Positions 1 through 5,779 are shown, counted from the stretch's first letter. The stretch: DNA of 6,084 bases from Desulfobacteraceae bacterium (GCA_011042035.1 DQZA01000317.1:1-6084); one strand, 5' to 3'. The notes: generated by a model from the sequence alone, not told the origin. Program-made: numbers and translations.

Positions 1-278
1 GGGGCTTCCTCGCTGCCCTCGAAGAGGACCTGGAGGCCAAGGCAGATACCGAAAAATGGGCGATCTGCAAGGATGTATTCCCGAAGAGGCTCGACAAATC
101 CTTTTTCAGCCAGGTTCTTCATGATCTGTCCAAAGTTCCCAACACCTGGGAAAACTATTTGGTCGGCCTCTGCGATATCCTCCGGGGTGTTAATGAATTT
201 TACATCGTGACCAAGACTCTTTATGGCATTGACCACGCTCCGTACATTACCTGCCCCGTAATCCAGCAGTGATACCAT
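1..278 (-). CDS. hisH: Imidazole glycerol phosphate synthase, glutamine amidotransferase subunit or domain (N-terminal part)
   Basis: Ninety-two codons are visible, reading from the ATG at 278 towards the left edge, so the C-terminus is missing. The protein begins MVSLLDYGAGNVRSVVNAI, has the oxyanion-strand motif PGVGNFG at about residues 44-50, and reaches the class-I glutaminase nucleophile elbow GICLGLQ at about residues 77-83, with the catalytic Cys in the middle. The His and Glu of the triad would lie beyond the edge. HisH releases ammonia from glutamine and passes it to HisF, which forms imidazole glycerol phosphate and AICAR in histidine synthesis in the cytoplasm. The start is fixed by an in-frame TGA shortly upstream and by a GGAG at 289-286, seven bases before the ATG. 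The LDYGAGNVRS and CLGLQ wording resembles the fused HisHF enzymes of plants and yeast, so the missing part could continue into a HisF domain; this cannot be seen here. The gene lies downstream of, and in the same direction as, the AOR gene. Confidence 0.88.
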   Translation of the reverse strand, partial: MVSLLDYGAGNVRSVVNAIKSLGHDVKFINTPEDIAEADQIVFPGVGNFGQIMKNLAEKGFVEPLREYILADRPFFGICLGLQVLFEGSEEA

Positions 279-292
279 CCTAATACTCCATC

Positions 293-332
293 AAAAAGCC
301 CCTTGAACCCAACTAAGGGCCCCGAGGGGCTT
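293..332 (-). terminator. Terminator-like hairpin between the AOR gene and hisH
   Basis: Read on the minus strand, AAGCCCC (332-326) can pair with GGGGCTT (302-296). The 3' arm runs straight into five T residues (297-293). The loop is 23 nt, long for a simple intrinsic terminator. It follows the AOR stop codon and would end AOR transcription. However, only 14 nt separate the T-run from the hisH ATG, and the hisH ribosome-binding site lies in them. There is no room for a separate hisH promoter, so read-through or conditional termination is implied. Confidence 0.5.
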
Positions 333-333
333 A
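314..333 (-). promoter_or_regulatory. Alternative hairpin competing with the hisH leader terminator
   Basis: On the minus strand TAAGCCCC (333-326) can fold on GGGGC (323-319) and TTA (316-314), with two unpaired bases in the 3' arm and a tight CTCG-type loop. It uses the same GCCCC (330-326) that forms the 5' arm of the terminator at 293-332, so the two structures exclude each other. This is the geometry of an attenuator, but the pairing alone does not prove regulation. Confidence 0.3.
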
Positions 334-355
334 AGAGGCATATGGCTAAAATCCA

Positions 356-2086
356 TTAAAAGTTGAAGACTGTATCAAGCTCCCCATCGGGTACGTCAAA
401 TACCTGGTTGTGGGGTGGGAGTTTTTCTATCTTGAAAAACTCGGGAAGCCTGTCGTCCGCCGGGGTAAACCCAGCCTTTTCATTAAATTCCCTTTCAAGC
501 TTGAGGACCTTTTGTCCAAGGGCCGCCGCATCATCTGCCGTAAGGGAGAGACCATACTTGGCATTTACCATGTCAACCACGGCGGTAAAGGCATCGGGTA
601 TATCCATCACAGGGAAGGCCACAAATAGGCAAAGGCCAAGGCTGTCTATCAAGGCGGTTGAGATTTGCAGATTTCTGGACAGCTCCACTTGACCCTCCGG
701 CTTGAGGGGATCCACATCGCCGCCCACCTTCATAATATTTGTCGCCACAGCATATCCCGCTGTGTGATCGGCTCCCATGGTGGAGGTAGCATAGGTCACG
801 CCAATTCCCTTGATGGCCCTGGGATCGTAAGCCGGAAGCGCCTGGTTCTTTACCACTGGCACTCTTCTTACACCAAAGGTTTTACCCACTACTGCCGCAC
901 CACCACCAAGGATTCTACCCAGAGGCGTGCCCTTACCCACCTCAGCGATGAGTTCCTCTGCTCCTGCTACATCTCCAAATTGCTTAATGCCTGCTTCCAT
1001 GGCAACCGCAATGGAGTTCCCCATTTCAATGGTATCTAACCCAAAGTCGTCGCATGCCCTGTCGATCCTTGCAATGGCATCCAGGTCATCAATACCGCAA
1101 TTGGGGCCCCATGCCCATACGGTTTCATACTCGGGCCACTTGGAGACATACTCACCCTTCTCATTGTTGAAGATCCCGCTACAACGTATGACACATCCAG
1201 TCATGCATCCGTGACTCACAACCCCTTTTCGTTCCTGCGTGATCTTGTTTAGGGTCTCCCCCGCCACCTTTTCCGCGCCTTCGAACTGTCCGGAGCTGAA
1301 ATTCCTGGTGGGAAGTCCTCCGGCCTCGTTGATGACATTGATAAGTATATCAGTCCCATAGTTTGTGAGGCCCTGGCTGGTCACAGGGTGCTCCTTCAGT
1401 GCGTTTACAAATCGTTTTGCCGCATCCTTAAAGGCATCGTTGTCTTGGATAGGGGCCATCTCTCCTTCAGAGGGGTCAATTATAATGGCCTTGAGGCCCT
1501 TTGAACCCATGACAGCGCCAAGCCCACCGCGGCCCGCATGCCTAGTTGGCCGTAACTCGCGGTCAGTAAAGGCCACGCTTGCTGCAGCCATTTTCCACTC
1601 GCCTGCCTGTCCAATACTGGCAAACCCTACCTTTTCCCCAAACTGTTCTTTGAGTTTATCCACAACGGCATAGTTGCCCAGTCCCTTGAGATCATCTGCA
1701 GGGGAAAGCTCAAACTTGTCTTTACCTATATATAGCTTGTAAAGGCGATCTTCTTTTGGAAGCCCTTCGACTACTATGGCCGCTATTCCTAGCTTTGCAA
1801 GGTACTGGCCAGGCTGACCACCTGAATTTGCCTCCTTTATGGTACCAGTCAGCGGGCTTTTCGCCCCTACAGAAATTCGCCCTGAGTTGGCGCAGTTTGT
1901 ACCCCCCAGCAAACCTGGGGCAAATACCAATTTATTATTGGGCCCAATGGGAGAACATGTGGGAGGCACTTCCTTTGCGACTATTGCAGAGGTCAGCCCA
2001 CGTCCCCCGAGCCCCTCGTACTCTTTTGGAATTTCCTCAGCCTTGACAGATAGATCGGACATGTTTACTCTAACGATCCTAAACAT
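356..2086 (-). CDS. Aldehyde:ferredoxin oxidoreductase family protein (W- or Mo-pyranopterin enzyme)
   Basis: A complete 576-residue protein, close to the roughly 600 usual for AOR. The N-terminal domain (about 1-205) carries GLGGRGL (25-31), SGRISVGAKSPLTG (68-81) and HAGRGGLGAVMGSKG (183-197), all typical of the pterin-binding first domain. The [4Fe-4S] ligands are Cys294, Cys298 and Cys302 (C-x3-C-x3-C) with Cys486 in DSLGLC. Other family signatures are PEYET (318-322), GLDTIEMGN (349-357), YDPRAIKG (420-427) and ADHTAG (439-444). By spacing, the Glu in PEYE and His441 match active-site Glu313 and His448 of the Pyrococcus furiosus enzyme; this is inference. The family interconverts aldehydes or other reduced carbonyl compounds with acids, using ferredoxin or a partner Fe-S protein, in the cytoplasm. 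The C-x3-C-x3-C form and overall wording fit the YdhV/BamB-like bacterial branch better than archaeal AOR, so metal and substrate are open. No electron-transfer partner gene is in the window. The start is supported by AAAGGAGG at 2099-2092, five bases before the ATG. It is divergent from the TRAP gene. Confidence 0.93.
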   Translation of the reverse strand: MFRIVRVNMSDLSVKAEEIPKEYEGLGGRGLTSAIVAKEVPPTCSPIGPNNKLVFAPGLLGGTNCANSGRISVGAKSPLTGTIKEANSGGQPGQYLAKLGIAAIVVEGLPKEDRLYKLYIGKDKFELSPADDLKGLGNYAVVDKLKEQFGEKVGFASIGQAGEWKMAAASVAFTDRELRPTRHAGRGGLGAVMGSKGLKAIIIDPSEGEMAPIQDNDAFKDAAKRFVNALKEHPVTSQGLTNYGTDILINVINEAGGLPTRNFSSGQFEGAEKVAGETLNKITQERKGVVSHGCMTGCVIRCSGIFNNEKGEYVSKWPEYETVWAWGPNCGIDDLDAIARIDRACDDFGLDTIEMGNSIAVAMEAGIKQFGDVAGAEELIAEVGKGTPLGRILGGGAAVVGKTFGVRRVPVVKNQALPAYDPRAIKGIGVTYATSTMGADHTAGYAVATNIMKVGGDVDPLKPEGQVELSRNLQISTALIDSLGLCLFVAFPVMDIPDAFTAVVDMVNAKYGLSLTADDAAALGQKVLKLEREFNEKAGFTPADDRLPEFFKIEKLPPHNQVFDVPDGELDTVFNF

Positions 2087-2143
2087 GGCAGCCTCCTTTC
2101 TTCGCTAAAGGTAAATTAACAATTGGGACAGACGCGAAAATCC

Positions 2144-2159
2144 TTGCACACCTTTGCAA
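2144..2159. repeat. Inverted repeat TTGCA-N6-TGCAA, possible operator
   Basis: TTGCA at 2144-2148 and TGCAA at 2155-2159 are perfect reverse complements, separated by CACCTT. The half-sites are only 5 bp and the pairing does not extend outward, so chance is possible. Its place between two divergent, probably co-regulated genes is the reason to list it. Confidence 0.25.
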
Positions 2160-2179
2160 TGTTTTCAAGTGATTTTTAC

Positions 2180-2191
2180 GGGGGAAAGGCA
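2180..2191 (+). promoter_or_regulatory. Ribosome-binding site that decides the TRAP permease start
   Basis: GGGGGAAAGG at 2180-2189 precedes the ATG at 2192, with six bases between GGGGGA and the start. The same frame is open back to a TTG at 2123 and includes an ATG at 2159, but neither has a purine-rich site at a suitable distance, and those extra 23 codons would be hydrophilic and atypical. ATG 2192 is therefore preferred. Confidence 0.6.
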
Positions 2192-4249
2192 ATGGCATCT
2201 GGATCCGGAAGGAAAGAGCGAGAGGAAACAGCCGAGGAGATTTTACGCAGGGAAACTGGTGAGCTTAGGAACTTCAGGCCCTTTGAAAGATACCTGGTAA
2301 CGGGCATATGTATCGCCTGGGCCCTTTATCAGCTTGCTCTTCCAAGTGTCATCATAGTTGATCAAACCACGGAAAGGGCTATTCACCTTGCCTTTGCAAT
2401 GGGGTTGTTGTTCTTGGTGAGGCCGATTTTTATTACATCCCGTCCCAGGCTTCAGTGGCTTGCTGCGAGGGACAGAATACCTGTTCTGGATTACATTTGC
2501 GCTATTATAGGTGTTCTCACTGCCCTTTATCTTGCCATTGATTATGAAGGCATTGCCATGAGGGCAGGTATCCCCATAACCAGGGATATTGTGTCTGGGG
2601 TTATACTTGTTGTCCTGCTTTTAGAGGCCACCCGCAGGATGATAGGGCCGGCATTGTCCGTGATAGCCATTCTCTTTACCGTGTATGCCTTTCTAGGGCC
2701 ATACCTTCCGGATGTTCTTGCCTATAAAGGGGTCAGCCTTACCAAGTACATGAGTAACGTGACCTTATCAACAGAGGGAATCTACGGGATACCCCTGGGG
2801 GTTTCTTCTGCCATCGTCTATTTGTTTGTTCTGCTGGGGGCCATATTGAACCAGGCGGGGGCTGGAGATTTTTTTACAAAACTGGCCCTGTCCCTGCTGG
2901 GCCGTTACAAGGGAGGGGCTGCAAAGGCCTCCGTGGTGGCGAGCGCTGCCACCGGGTTGGTGTCAGGCTCAAGTATTGCGAATATCGTTACCACAGGAAA
3001 TTTTACGATACCTCTCATGAAAAGGATCGGGTACCCACCAAAAAAGGCCGCCGCAGTTGAGGTTGCGGCAAGTACCGACGGGCAGCTTATGCCGCCCATT
3101 ATGGGGGCGGCTGCCTTCATTATTGCAGAATATGTTAATGTACCTTATGTAGATGTAATAAAGGCTGCCGCAATACCGGCTTTCGCATCCTATTTTGGAC
3201 TGTTTTGCATCACCCACCTGGAGGCCTCTAAACACGGAATAGAAGGCCTTCCCCCGGAACTGGTCCCAAGATTCTTTGCAACACTCAAGACCGGGCTCCA
3301 TTACCTGATACCGGTTGCGGTGTTGCTGGTGGAACTCATTTACTTCCGTCATTCACCTGAACTGAGCGCTTTTCGCTCTATTCTGGTTTTGCTGGCAGTC
3401 ATATTCTACCAGGAGATCCGCAATGCCATTCAAGAAAAAAGGGGCATAGCTTCAGGTATCAAGAAAACCTTGGTGATTCTAAAGGACGGCACTGTTCAGG
3501 GCTCCAGAAACATGCTGGCTGTTGCCCTGGCTTGTGCATCAGCAGGAATAATAGTGGCAGTGGTGAACATGGGGATCGGAGGTATGATCTCTGCGGTGGT
3601 GGAGTATATATCTGGGGGAAACTTCTTTGTCCTATTGTTAATTACTGCCTTTGCAAGTCTTATGATAGGCATGGGATTGCCTACAACTGCAACGTATATC
3701 GTGATGGCCTCCCTTACTGCCCCTGTTCTAGTGGAGGTGGGGGAAATTTACGATTTCATAGTACCATTGATGGCAGCCCACCTATTTTGCTTTTACTTTG
3801 GGATACTGGCCGATGACACGCCACCCGTGGGGCTTGCGGCCTACGCTGCGTCTGCCATTGCCAGGTCAGAACCTATTCCCACGGGAGTACAGGGTTTCCT
3901 TTACGACATACGTACCTCCTTCATTGCATTCATGTTCATGTTTAATCCAGAACTGATTCTCCACGGTGTTACGTCCTGGTTGAAGGCCCTGATGATCTTT
4001 GTGATGGCATTGGTGGGTATGTCAGCCTTTGAATGCTTTGCCCAGGGATGGGGACTTACCAAGAACAAGTGGTACGATATCCCCTTCTTCTTGGCCACAG
4101 CTTTTACACTATTGAATCCGGGCGCCGTGGCCCACTTGTTTCATGTGACCGGCAACAGTAAGTATTATTTCTTTTTCTTAGGGTTGCTTTTCTATTCAGT
4201 GGCATTGATGATCCAAAAAGCCAGGATGGGTTTTCAGAGGGCCAGTTAA
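2192..4249 (+). CDS. TRAP transporter fused permease (4TM/12TM fusion, TAXI-type)
   Basis: A 685-residue inner-membrane protein from the preferred ATG. After a charged, Glu/Arg-rich cytoplasmic N-terminus of about 30 residues come hydrophobic segments of the small (4TM, DctQ-like) portion, then the large DctM-like portion. Diagnostic stretches are ATGLVSGSSIANIVTTGNFT (253-272), AASTDGQLMPPIMGAAAF (292-309), GMGLPTTATYIVMASL (493-508) and ILADDTPPVGLAAYAASAIA (538-557). The NPE near 585 and the C-terminal hydrophobic helices match the usual tail of fused TRAP permeases. The family uses a Na+ or H+ gradient and a periplasmic TAXI solute receptor to take up organic acids such as dicarboxylates. 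No TAXI gene lies in this window, so it must lie elsewhere or be lost. Divergence from AOR and proximity to cofactor-type genes suggest that it moves the substrate or product of the AOR enzyme; the actual solute cannot be read from the sequence. Ends TAA, 99 bp before the next gene. Confidence 0.92.
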   Translation: MASGSGRKEREETAEEILRRETGELRNFRPFERYLVTGICIAWALYQLALPSVIIVDQTTERAIHLAFAMGLLFLVRPIFITSRPRLQWLAARDRIPVLDYICAIIGVLTALYLAIDYEGIAMRAGIPITRDIVSGVILVVLLLEATRRMIGPALSVIAILFTVYAFLGPYLPDVLAYKGVSLTKYMSNVTLSTEGIYGIPLGVSSAIVYLFVLLGAILNQAGAGDFFTKLALSLLGRYKGGAAKASVVASAATGLVSGSSIANIVTTGNFTIPLMKRIGYPPKKAAAVEVAASTDGQLMPPIMGAAAFIIAEYVNVPYVDVIKAAAIPAFASYFGLFCITHLEASKHGIEGLPPELVPRFFATLKTGLHYLIPVAVLLVELIYFRHSPELSAFRSILVLLAVIFYQEIRNAIQEKRGIASGIKKTLVILKDGTVQGSRNMLAVALACASAGIIVAVVNMGIGGMISAVVEYISGGNFFVLLLITAFASLMIGMGLPTTATYIVMASLTAPVLVEVGEIYDFIVPLMAAHLFCFYFGILADDTPPVGLAAYAASAIARSEPIPTGVQGFLYDIRTSFIAFMFMFNPELILHGVTSWLKALMIFVMALVGMSAFECFAQGWGLTKNKWYDIPFFLATAFTLLNPGAVAHLFHVTGNSKYYFFFLGLLFYSVALMIQKARMGFQRAS

Positions 4250-4258
4250 GCCAAAGGT

Positions 4259-4302
4259 TCTCGGTCCTATGTACAGGAACTGAGGCCATGATAGGATCGA
4301 GA
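4259..4302 (+). repeat. Stem-loop: 12-bp inverted repeat in the TRAP to beta-grasp gene gap
   Basis: TCTCGGTCCTAT (4259-4270) pairs with ATAGGATCGAGA (4291-4302) over 12 bp, with one G-U wobble in RNA, around a 20-nt loop. The first arm can alternatively pair with AGGAACTGAG (4275-4284), with one bulge and one G-U, so two folds compete. No T-run follows either, so it is not a standard intrinsic terminator. It could be an RNA processing or stability element, a regulator-binding site, or part of a leader controlling the three downstream genes. Confidence 0.45.
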
Positions 4303-4348
4303 TTACTGATACACATCCTTTGACATTGCCAATTGTGCGAGGGGAACC

Positions 4349-4588
4349 ATGCCCGTCAAAGTCATTTTGAGCTCAACTTTGAGAAGATATGTCCAGGATT
4401 ATGATCCCACAAAGGGTATGGAGGTGCCAGTACCCAAGGGTACAAGCCTCGGGCAATTAGTCAAGATGTTGGGCATTCCCGAGAAAGAGATTAAGATCGC
4501 CATGGTAAACGGGTTAAAGGTGAGTCTAGACACGGAATTGGAGGGAGAAGAAAGAATAGGATTATTTCCCGCCGTGGGAGGGGGATAA
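4349..4588 (+). CDS. MoaD/ThiS-like beta-grasp sulfur-carrier protein with Gly-Gly-Gly tail
   Basis: Seventy-nine residues, the normal size for MoaD or ThiS. It opens with a beta strand (VKVILSSTLRRY, 3-14), has a helix around residues 33-41 (SLGQLVKML), then the strand AMVNGLKVSLDTEL (51-64) and the hallmark end ERIGLFPAVGGG (68-79). The free C-terminal glycines are what an E1-like enzyme adenylates before loading sulfur as a thiocarboxylate. In molybdopterin synthesis the MoaD thiocarboxylate gives dithiolene sulfur to the pterin through MoaE; ThiS does the equivalent for the thiazole of thiamine. No thiamine genes are here, while an AOR gene and a ThiF-like E1 are, so a role in the W/Mo pterin cofactor is favoured. 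The ATG follows GAGGGGA at 4339-4345. The next gene starts three bases after this stop. Which pathway it serves is inference. Confidence 0.88.
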   Translation: MPVKVILSSTLRRYVQDYDPTKGMEVPVPKGTSLGQLVKMLGIPEKEIKIAMVNGLKVSLDTELEGEERIGLFPAVGGG

Positions 4589-4591
4589 GAG
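4577..4591 (+). promoter_or_regulatory. Shine-Dalgarno site formed by the glycine-tail codons of the preceding gene
   Basis: The last three sense codons of the first beta-grasp gene, GGA GGG GGA (4577-4585), encode the functional Gly-Gly-Gly end and also form the only purine-rich site in front of the next ATG at 4592 (about 7 bases after the G-run). The tail and the downstream translation signal therefore share the same bases, which implies translational coupling. Confidence 0.7.
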
Positions 4592-4915
4592 ATGGGAAAC
4601 GCGCATGTGAAGGTCTTTGGGGCCTTGCGGACCATATTGGATAAACAGGGCATGGACTACGAGCAGGAGGTGGATATGGCGCCGGGGGGTATTCCCGCGG
4701 TGAAGGTGGTAGAAAAACTAGGAATCCCGGTGAACATGGTTGAAGCGGTTTTTAGAAACGGGAAAGTCATAAACATATATGACATGGTGTACCCAGGTGA
4801 TCGCATTGGTCTTTTTCCCTTTGGAACCCCTGGACCATACAGGGTCTTTTTGGGGATGCTAAGGGAAAATACCAAGAGAAAAGAGTTCGAAAAACGTGTC
4901 AAAAAAGGAGCGTAG
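4592..4915 (+). CDS. Second MoaD/ThiS-like beta-grasp protein, without a Gly-Gly tail and with a basic C-terminal extension
   Basis: A 107-residue protein. The beta-grasp core is recognisable: strand HVKVFGALRTIL (5-16), a loop and helix IPAVKVVEKLGI (34-45), then EAVFRNGKVI (51-60) and the signature YPGDRIGLFPFG (67-78), which lines up with ERIGLFPAVG of the neighbouring carrier. Where the neighbour stops at Gly-Gly-Gly, this protein runs on as TPGPYRVFLGMLRE and then a Lys/Arg-rich stretch to KKGA (about 29 residues). It therefore lacks the end that an E1 enzyme would activate, unless it is cut. It could be a non-activated structural partner, a cofactor-insertion or docking protein for the AOR enzyme, or a carrier matured by proteolysis; none is shown. 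Gene order, with three bases between it and the preceding stop and its own TAG abutting the next ATG, says that it works with both neighbours. Coding status is firm; function is inferred. Confidence 0.82.
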   Translation: MGNAHVKVFGALRTILDKQGMDYEQEVDMAPGGIPAVKVVEKLGIPVNMVEAVFRNGKVINIYDMVYPGDRIGLFPFGTPGPYRVFLGMLRENTKRKEFEKRVKKGA

Positions 4916-5779
4916 ATGGTCCCGGAACTCCGAGAGATGGTTAAAGGGCTTTCAGATGAGATCCTGACCCTGGCAGGCAATGAAGTCAGGGTCCTGTATG
5001 AAGAAAGGGCTCAGGGCCTTGCAGAGAAGACGGGTGCTGATTTGGGGGAAATTTACAGGGTGGCGCTCATGAATGATATTATTCCCTACCGCTACATTCG
5101 AAATGGCGGGATAATTTCTTGCAAGGATCAACTGAGGCTGGCTGAATCCACTGTTGCGGTGGTGGGGGCTGGAGGCCTTGGCGGTCAAGTAATAGTGCTT
5201 TTGGCTCGCACGGGCATAGGTCGCTTGATGGTAATAGACGTAGACAAATTTGATGAAAGCAACCTCAATCGCCAGGCACTTTGTACGACTCCAGGCCTTG
5301 GAAAGCCGAAGGCCTTGGAGGCGGCTCAGAAGATATGGGAAATAAACCCTGCAGTGGAGGTTTTGGCGCACGAGACCAGGCTTACATCTGCTAATGCAGA
5401 ATCCCTTTTAGGGGGAGCCGAGGTGGTGGTTGATGCCTTGGATAGTGTCCCAGATCGTTTTGTTATAGAGAGGGCTGCCAAGCAACTGGGTATCCCTATG
5501 GTCCATGCAGGGATTGCCGGTTTTGAAGGACAACTGATGACCATTTATCCCGAGGATCCGGGGCTAGTCCTCGTGTATGGGGATCCGGCAGAGTGGAATA
5601 AGGCAAGGAGGACCCCTGAGATGGTATTAGGAGTCCCAGCGGTTACGGCAGCACTAGTGGCAACACTTCAGGCCATGGAAGTTTTAAAAATATTGCTGGG
5701 AAAGGGTGAGCCAATGCGAAATCGGCTCTTGAGGACAGACCTCGAAACAGGAGAATTCCACCAGGTTATGTTTGCATGA
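4916..5779 (+). CDS. ThiF/MoeB/HesA-family E1-like adenylyltransferase
   Basis: A 287-residue protein. Residues 1-57 form a mostly helical N-terminal extension, followed by YRYIRNGG (58-65), the position where MoeB has its RYxRQ arginine. The Rossmann ATP site is VVGAGGLGG (82-90), with the acidic strand end VIDVDKFDESNLNRQ (106-120). By alignment from memory with E. coli MoeB, Arg62, Arg119, Lys132 (GKPKA) and Asp176 (DALDS) match the ATP-binding Arg14, Arg73, Lys86 and Asp130. The end GVPAVTAALVATLQAMEVLKILLG (239-262) matches the MoeB C-terminal helix. The two CxxC zinc pairs of MoeB/ThiF are absent; the only cysteines are at 69 and 123. The family adenylates the C-terminal glycine of MoaD/ThiS-like carriers so that sulfur can be loaded; the Gly-tailed protein two genes upstream is the obvious substrate. 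AGGAG at 4906-4910 lies inside the previous gene, and the ATG directly follows its TAG, so translation is probably coupled. Confidence 0.9.
   Translation: MVPELREMVKGLSDEILTLAGNEVRVLYEERAQGLAEKTGADLGEIYRVALMNDIIPYRYIRNGGIISCKDQLRLAESTVAVVGAGGLGGQVIVLLARTGIGRLMVIDVDKFDESNLNRQALCTTPGLGKPKALEAAQKIWEINPAVEVLAHETRLTSANAESLLGGAEVVVDALDSVPDRFVIERAAKQLGIPMVHAGIAGFEGQLMTIYPEDPGLVLVYGDPAEWNKARRTPEMVLGVPAVTAALVATLQAMEVLKILLGKGEPMRNRLLRTDLETGEFHQVMFA

Larger units (their letters stand above)
2087..2191. promoter_or_regulatory. Divergent control region between the AOR and TRAP permease genes
   Basis: These 105 bp must hold the promoters for both the leftward AOR gene and the rightward TRAP gene, unless either is driven from within the other. 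I could not find a convincing sigma-70 pair on either strand; the best leftward candidate is TTGAAA with an AAGGAT 17 bases downstream, only three of six matches in the -10. A short inverted repeat TTGCA-N6-TGCAA at 2144-2159 sits near the middle and could be an operator. The leftward AOR ribosome-binding site is cctccttt (plus strand) at 2092-2099. Confidence 0.5.

Noticed and set aside
363..1673. Several open frames of about 70-125 codons on the plus strand opposite the AOR gene
   Set aside because: They lie antisense to a clearly conserved protein, lack ribosome-binding sites and recognisable motifs, and are explained by its codon composition.
2144..2158. Possible sigma-54 promoter (TTGCAC-N4-TTGC)
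   Set aside because: The invariant GG of the -24 element is TG here, and the spacing between the two elements is one base too short.
2123..2191. In-frame N-terminal extension of the TRAP permease from TTG 2123 or ATG 2159
   Set aside because: No ribosome-binding site at a useful distance from either codon; the stretch overlaps the only available divergent promoter region, and ATG 2192 has GGGGGAAAGG before it.
2905..3352. Minus-strand open frames inside the TRAP permease gene
   Set aside because: They are antisense to the most conserved part of the permease, with no supporting start signals or family features.
4320..4325. Perfect TTGACA -35 box before the first beta-grasp gene
   Set aside because: A -10 at normal spacing would fall at about 4343-4348 (ggaacc, no match), and transcription would begin inside the gene.
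4952..5371. Minus-strand 139-codon open frame inside the E1-like gene
   Set aside because: It overlaps the conserved ATP-binding region of the E1-like protein; the translated product has no recognisable fold pattern or start signal.
4349..5779. Thiamine biosynthesis operon (ThiS/ThiF)
   Set aside because: No thiG, thiH, thiE or TPP riboswitch is visible, and the neighbour is an AOR enzyme; pterin cofactor work fits better.
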